This document shows positions 60,627 through 64,000 of a stretch of DNA of 64,000 nucleotides, one piece after another. The translations under genes were made by a program, and so were the position numbers. A model generated the notes under the pieces. The model worked only from the letters and a program-made list of their open reading frames with translations. It searched no databases and was not told the DNA's origin. The stretch is taken from assembly GCF_042677145.1 (NCBI RefSeq), contig NZ_JBHTIT010000001.1, positions 1,364,001-1,428,000 on the forward strand, in the 5' to 3' direction. Positions within the stretch are counted from its first letter, which is position 1. Each line of letters opens with the position of its first letter. The DNA comes from Perlucidibaca wandonensis. Lineage in GTDB: Bacteria; Pseudomonadota; Gammaproteobacteria; Pseudomonadales; Moraxellaceae.

Positions 60627-62510
60627 TTATTTCTCCTCGAGCTGAGTCAGGGTTTTGCCGGTAAAGGCCGATTGTATGCCAGCGTCCATGCGCCGGGCGG
60701 CAAAGGCTTCGCTGGCTGCATTGAGCGCTTCTGCGGCGGCAGTAATGGCCGCGCTATCATCGCCACTAGCTAATGTTTTGAGTGCGCCGACTTGCTCATT
60801 GAGTAGCTGCAACTCTGCGCTATCGAGCAAATGGCTGTCTTTCGCTAGCGCTGCCTCGATGGCTAACCACAAGCGTTCAGCTTCGGCTTTGGCCTCATGC
60901 AAACTGCGCGCGTGCATGTCATCGCTGGCGTGCGCTTGCGACTCTTTGAGCAGGCGCAAAATATCGTCGTCCGCCAAGCCCCATGAAGGCTTCACCACAA
61001 TATCGGCGCGCACACCGGAAGTGGTTTCCATGGCGCTAACGCTGAGCAGGCCATCGGCATCGACTTGAAAGGTCACCACAATGCGCGCAGCACCAGCAAC
61101 CATCGGCGGAATGCCGCGTAATTCAAATCTCGTCAATGAGCGGCAATCGGCCACTAGCTCGCGCTCACCTTGCAGCACGTGCAGGCTCATCGCGGTTTGA
61201 CCATCCTTGAAAGTGGTGAATTCTTGCCCGCGCGTGACCGGAATCGGCGTGTTGCGCGGCACAATTTTTTCCACCAAACCGCCATAGGTTTCTAAACCTA
61301 AAGACAGCGGGATGACATCGAGCAATAACAAGTCGCTATCGGGCTTATTACCGACTAAGACATCGGCCTGAACAGCTGCGCCAATAGCGACGACTTGATC
61401 GGGATCGAGATGCGCTAGTGCTGGCTTACCGAAAAATGTACCAACACGTTCGCGCACCAAAGGCACACGCGTTGAGCCACCAACCAATACCGCTTCGCTT
61501 AAATCAGCGGGCTTTAAACCAGCATCACGCAGGGCGCGACGACAGGCTTTCAGCGTACGATCGACCAGTGGCATGATCAGCGCTTCGAAAGCTTCGCGCG
61601 TGAGTGTGCCCTGCCAATCGGCAGGCGCACCACCGGTGCCTTCGCTGATGTTCAGCGTTACCGATTGACGCTCGGTAAGCGCCTCTTTAACTTTACGCGC
61701 AGTGGTTAGCAAACGCCGCTGTGCATCGGCATCGGGCTGAGTAATCTGAGCTTGCTGCATCAACCAAGTCGCGATGACATGATCGAAGTCATCGCCGCCG
61801 AGGGCTGAATCACCACCGGTTGAGAGTACTTCAAACACGCCTTTATGCAGACGCAAAATAGAAATATCGAAGGTGCCGCCGCCAAGATCATAGATGGCGT
61901 GTACGCCTTCAGCTTCACGATCTAAGCCATAAGCCACCGCAGCTGCAGTTGGCTCATTCAACAAGCGCAACACATTCAGGCCAGCCACACGGGCGGCATC
62001 TTTAGTGGCTTGGCGTTGCGACTCATCAAAATACGCCGGCACGGTAATCACTGCGCCCGCCAGCTCGCCGCCCATAACGACTTCGGCGCGTATGCGTAGC
62101 GCTTTCAAAATCTCGCTGGATGCTTCCACCGGACTACGTTCACCGGCGGCGGTTTGAAAATACGGCACGCCATTGTCATGAGTGACGATGTTGTATGGCA
62201 GCTGGTCGCCCAAAGCTTGAGCGGCATCGGCACCACGACCCATAAAGCGCTTTACCGACGCCAGTGTATTAATGGCGTCATGACCACCACGCTCGCGCGC
62301 AGCCTCGCCGACTGTCACCGCACCATCGGCAGAGTAATGCACGACAGATGGCAGCAACACTTGCCCAGTGGCATCGGGCAATACGCGAGGCAAGCCACTT
62401 TGCACAGTGGCAACTAATGAATGTGTAGTGCCTAGATCAATGCCGACCGCCAAACGATGCTGATGCGGGGCCTGGGCTTGACCGGGTTCGGCGATTTGTA
62501 ACAAAGCCAT
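60627..62510 (-). CDS. hscA: Hsp70-type chaperone HscA
   Basis: HscA is the dedicated Hsp70 that, with HscB, releases clusters from IscU. The 627-residue protein has the ATPase domain (VGIDLGTTHSLVATVQSG, AVITVPAYFDESQRQATKDAA, YDLGGGTFDISIL, AVLVGGSTRVPLVRERV) and the substrate domain. It is slightly shorter than DnaK and lacks its C-terminal lid motif, as expected for HscA. The ATG overlaps the hscB stop by one base. Confidence 0.97.
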   Translation of the reverse strand: MALLQIAEPGQAQAPHQHRLAVGIDLGTTHSLVATVQSGLPRVLPDATGQVLLPSVVHYSADGAVTVGEAARERGGHDAINTLASVKRFMGRGADAAQALGDQLPYNIVTHDNGVPYFQTAAGERSPVEASSEILKALRIRAEVVMGGELAGAVITVPAYFDESQRQATKDAARVAGLNVLRLLNEPTAAAVAYGLDREAEGVHAIYDLGGGTFDISILRLHKGVFEVLSTGGDSALGGDDFDHVIATWLMQQAQITQPDADAQRRLLTTARKVKEALTERQSVTLNISEGTGGAPADWQGTLTREAFEALIMPLVDRTLKACRRALRDAGLKPADLSEAVLVGGSTRVPLVRERVGTFFGKPALAHLDPDQVVAIGAAVQADVLVGNKPDSDLLLLDVIPLSLGLETYGGLVEKIVPRNTPIPVTRGQEFTTFKDGQTAMSLHVLQGERELVADCRSLTRFELRGIPPMVAGAARIVVTFQVDADGLLSVSAMETTSGVRADIVVKPSWGLADDDILRLLKESQAHASDDMHARSLHEAKAEAERLWLAIEAALAKDSHLLDSAELQLLNEQVGALKTLASGDDSAAITAAAEALNAASEAFAARRMDAGIQSAFTGKTLTQLEEK

Positions 62511-63061
62511 TAATACAGATCCTGTTCGTCTTCTAGGCGCTCAATATGGCGATCGATCTCGCTCAGCAAGCGCTGCATGAATTGCATTTTACGCACGGTA
62601 TCTTGTGCCTCTGACCAGTCTGGCTCGGCATAATCGATGGCAAATTCGCGCTGTAAACTCGCCTGCCATTGCCCAACTTCATCGCGCAGACCTTCTAAGC
62701 CTTCAATGCTGTCGGCTTCGTCGAGCTGTTCGCGAAGATCCATTTGCGCCATGAGAAAGTCAGTGTCGGAAACCGTCGTGCTTTCGTTGTCGATGCCGAA
62801 GCCTGCAAGCTCGAGCAGATAGCGCGCACGACGCACAGGGTCGCGCAGCGTGTCATGAGCAGAATTGATGCGCGATGACATCAGCACGGCCTGCTGCTGA
62901 GCTTGCTCATCGTGGCTAAAGCGATCGGGATGGTATTGCTGCTGCAACTGACGCCATACAGGGCTTAAGGCCTGCGCGTCGAGACCATAAGCCACCGGCA
63001 AACCAAATAAGGCAAAGTAGTTTTCACTGCTATCCACACGCGACTCCGGAAACGGGCTCAT
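62510..63061 (-). CDS. hscB: J-domain co-chaperone HscB
   Basis: HscB brings IscU to HscA and stimulates its ATPase. The 183-residue protein has an N-terminal J domain (NYFALFGLPVAYGLDAQAL, YHPDRF with the HPD triad) and a C-terminal helical bundle for IscU binding (DFLMAQMDLREQLDEADSIE). Order and coupling with hscA are typical. It is slightly longer than the usual 171-176 residues. Confidence 0.97.
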   Translation of the reverse strand: MSPFPESRVDSSENYFALFGLPVAYGLDAQALSPVWRQLQQQYHPDRFSHDEQAQQQAVLMSSRINSAHDTLRDPVRRARYLLELAGFGIDNESTTVSDTDFLMAQMDLREQLDEADSIEGLEGLRDEVGQWQASLQREFAIDYAEPDWSEAQDTVRKMQFMQRLLSEIDRHIERLEDEQDLY

Positions 63062-63076
63062 GGGCCAAACCGCGGC

Positions 63077-63400
63077 TTACACCGTAAACGATTCGCCGCA
63101 GCCGCATTCGCCCTTTTGATTGGGGTTGGTGAACTTAAAGCCTTCGTTGAGGCCTTCTTTGACGAAATCCATTTGCGTGCCGTCTAGGTAGGCCAAGCTT
63201 TTCGGATCGACAATGACTTTGATGCCATGCGACTCAAAAACTTGATCTTCTGGAGCAATGCTGTCGACAAACTCGAGCACATAAGCCAAGCCAGAGCAGC
63301 CCGAGGTTTTAATGCCCACGCGCACGCCCTCGCCTTTGCTGCGGCCGGCTAGGCAAGCGGCAATATGACGTGCGGCGGGTTCGCTGAGACTAATGGCCAT
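63077..63400 (-). CDS. iscA: A-type Fe-S carrier IscA
   Basis: IscA carries iron-sulfur clusters from the scaffold to apo-proteins. The 107-residue protein has the three conserved cysteines in the motifs TSGCSGLAYV and ECGCGESF. Start MAISLSEPAARHIAACLAG matches the family. It lies between iscU and hscB in the standard order. Confidence 0.97.
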   Translation of the reverse strand: MAISLSEPAARHIAACLAGRSKGEGVRVGIKTSGCSGLAYVLEFVDSIAPEDQVFESHGIKVIVDPKSLAYLDGTQMDFVKEGLNEGFKFTNPNQKGECGCGESFTV

Positions 63401-63438
63401 GGACTAACTCCTCGTAGCTATTTGTGTCTGTATGACGC

Positions 63439-63822
63439 TTAAGCGCCGTGCTTTTTACGGTAATCGGCAACCGCTGCTTTAATCGCATCTTCGGCCAACA
63501 CTGAGCAGTGAATTTTCACTGGTGGTAGTGCTAACTCTTCTGCGATTTGCGTGTTTTTGATGCCCGCTGCTTCGTCCAAGCTCTTGCCTTTCACCCATTC
63601 GGTGACCAGCGAGCTCGAGGCAATGGCCGAGCCACAGCCGTAAGTTTTGAACTTGGCATCTTCGATCACGCCAGCAGCGTTGACCTTGATTTGCAGCTGC
63701 ATAACGTCGCCGCAAGCAGGTGCGCCAACCATGCCAGTACCAACATCGGCATCGCCTTTGTCGAGCTTGCCAACGTTGCGCGGGTTTTCGTAATGGTCGA
63801 TGACTTTTTCGCTATAGGCCAT
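63439..63822 (-). CDS. iscU: Fe-S cluster scaffold IscU
   Basis: IscU is the scaffold on which IscS and ferredoxin build [2Fe-2S] clusters. The 127-residue protein has the three cluster cysteines in GAPACGD, GCGSAIASSS and KIHCSVLAEDAI, and the LPPVKIHC segment recognised by HscA. Starting MAYSEKVIDHYENPRNVG, it lies 28 bases after the iscS stop. Confidence 0.98.
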   Translation of the reverse strand: MAYSEKVIDHYENPRNVGKLDKGDADVGTGMVGAPACGDVMQLQIKVNAAGVIEDAKFKTYGCGSAIASSSLVTEWVKGKSLDEAAGIKNTQIAEELALPPVKIHCSVLAEDAIKAAVADYRKKHGA

Positions 63823-63850
63823 GATAATTCTCCTCGTCTACTGGGTAGGT

Positions 63851-64000
63851 TTAGTGTGCTGCCCACTGCACGGTTGATAGGTCAATACCATCTTTGTACA
63901 TATCCCAAAGTGGTGATAAATCGCGTAAACGATTAACCGCATCCTTGGCATGCCCGATGACGTAATCGATGTCGGCCTCAGTGGTGAAGCGTCCAGTGGT
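63851..64000 (-). CDS. iscS: Cysteine desulfurase IscS, C-terminal part
   Basis: The window ends inside this gene. The last 49 codons are present and read TTGRFTTEADIDYVIGHA, then RLRDLSPLWDMYKDGIDLST and VQWAAH before TAA at 63851-63853. This is the conserved IscS C-terminus, which contacts IscU. The catalytic lysine and cysteine parts lie outside the window. Confidence 0.96.
   Translation of the reverse strand, partial: TTGRFTTEADIDYVIGHAKDAVNRLRDLSPLWDMYKDGIDLSTVQWAAH

Noticed and set aside
1..64000. CRISPR arrays, rRNA and tRNA genes, prophage
   Set aside because: No regularly spaced repeats, no tRNA cloverleaf or rRNA segments and no phage structural genes were noticed on either strand by reading; a covariance search would be needed to exclude small RNAs.

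Overview
The window looks like a chromosomal segment of a marine-type gammaproteobacterium. Two blocks of conserved housekeeping genes in the order typical of that class (guaBA/xseA and iscS-iscU-iscA-hscB-hscA-fdx-iscX, ndk, rlmN-rodZ-ispG-hisS-yfgM-bamB-der) flank a large surface-polysaccharide locus. The genus cannot be fixed from sequence reading alone. Almost everything is on the minus strand, so most operons read from high to low coordinates. No rRNA, tRNA or CRISPR array was seen.

Region 1 (1-8.2 kb) is GC-rich and holds sugar-nucleotide supply genes (galU, pgi, a UDP-glucose-dehydrogenase-like gene that has lost its catalytic cysteine, and a phosphomannomutase), an O-antigen-ligase-like membrane protein on the plus strand, and a TviB/WbpO-type nucleotide-sugar dehydrogenase. 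Region 2 (8.2-23.5 kb) is a glycan assembly cluster that becomes strongly AT-rich from about 10.85 kb. It holds a WbpM-type 4,6-dehydratase, a PglC-like initiating transferase, a WbpV-like reductase, a glycosyltransferase, a heparinase II/III-like protein, an AsnB-type amidotransferase, a large unassigned protein with a GT-B-like C-terminus, Wzy, Wzx, an SGNH hydrolase and two Gfo/Idh oxidoreductases. A badly decayed IS30-family element follows (23.5-24.6 kb).

Region 3 (24.6-34.7 kb) is a nonulosonic (sialic/legionaminic-like) acid pathway, ordered in transcription as wecB, wecC, legB, legC, legG/neuC, legI/neuB, neuD/legH, ptmE-like, legF/neuA. Between legC and legG lies a scar of gene fragments (a 5' piece of a second legG, one IS end, a 5'-truncated foreign gene, and a 3' piece of a second legC). 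This suggests the pathway was spliced together from two different clusters. Region 4 (34.7-42.7 kb) is a complete group-4-capsule/YjbEFGH-like export operon: gfcA, a fused gfcB-gfcC, gfcD (yjbH), wza, wzb, wzc. It has a recognisable promoter and an intrinsic terminator after gfcA, and a perfect ops (RfaH) element just upstream of wza. The export machine and the sugar genes together would make, polymerise and export an acidic, probably amidated, QuiNAc/ManNAcA/nonulosonate-containing polysaccharide.

Region 5 (42.8-45.4 kb) is a small accessory patch: tadA, an orphan VapB/Phd-like antitoxin, an orphan XRE regulator, a nested inverted repeat without a gene, and a DUF4105 protein. Region 6 (45.4-64 kb) is housekeeping: purine synthesis, exonuclease VII, an M23 peptidase, ribosome assembly (Der), outer-membrane assembly (BamB), histidyl-tRNA synthetase, isoprenoid synthesis, cell shape and iron-sulfur assembly. 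It ends inside iscS.
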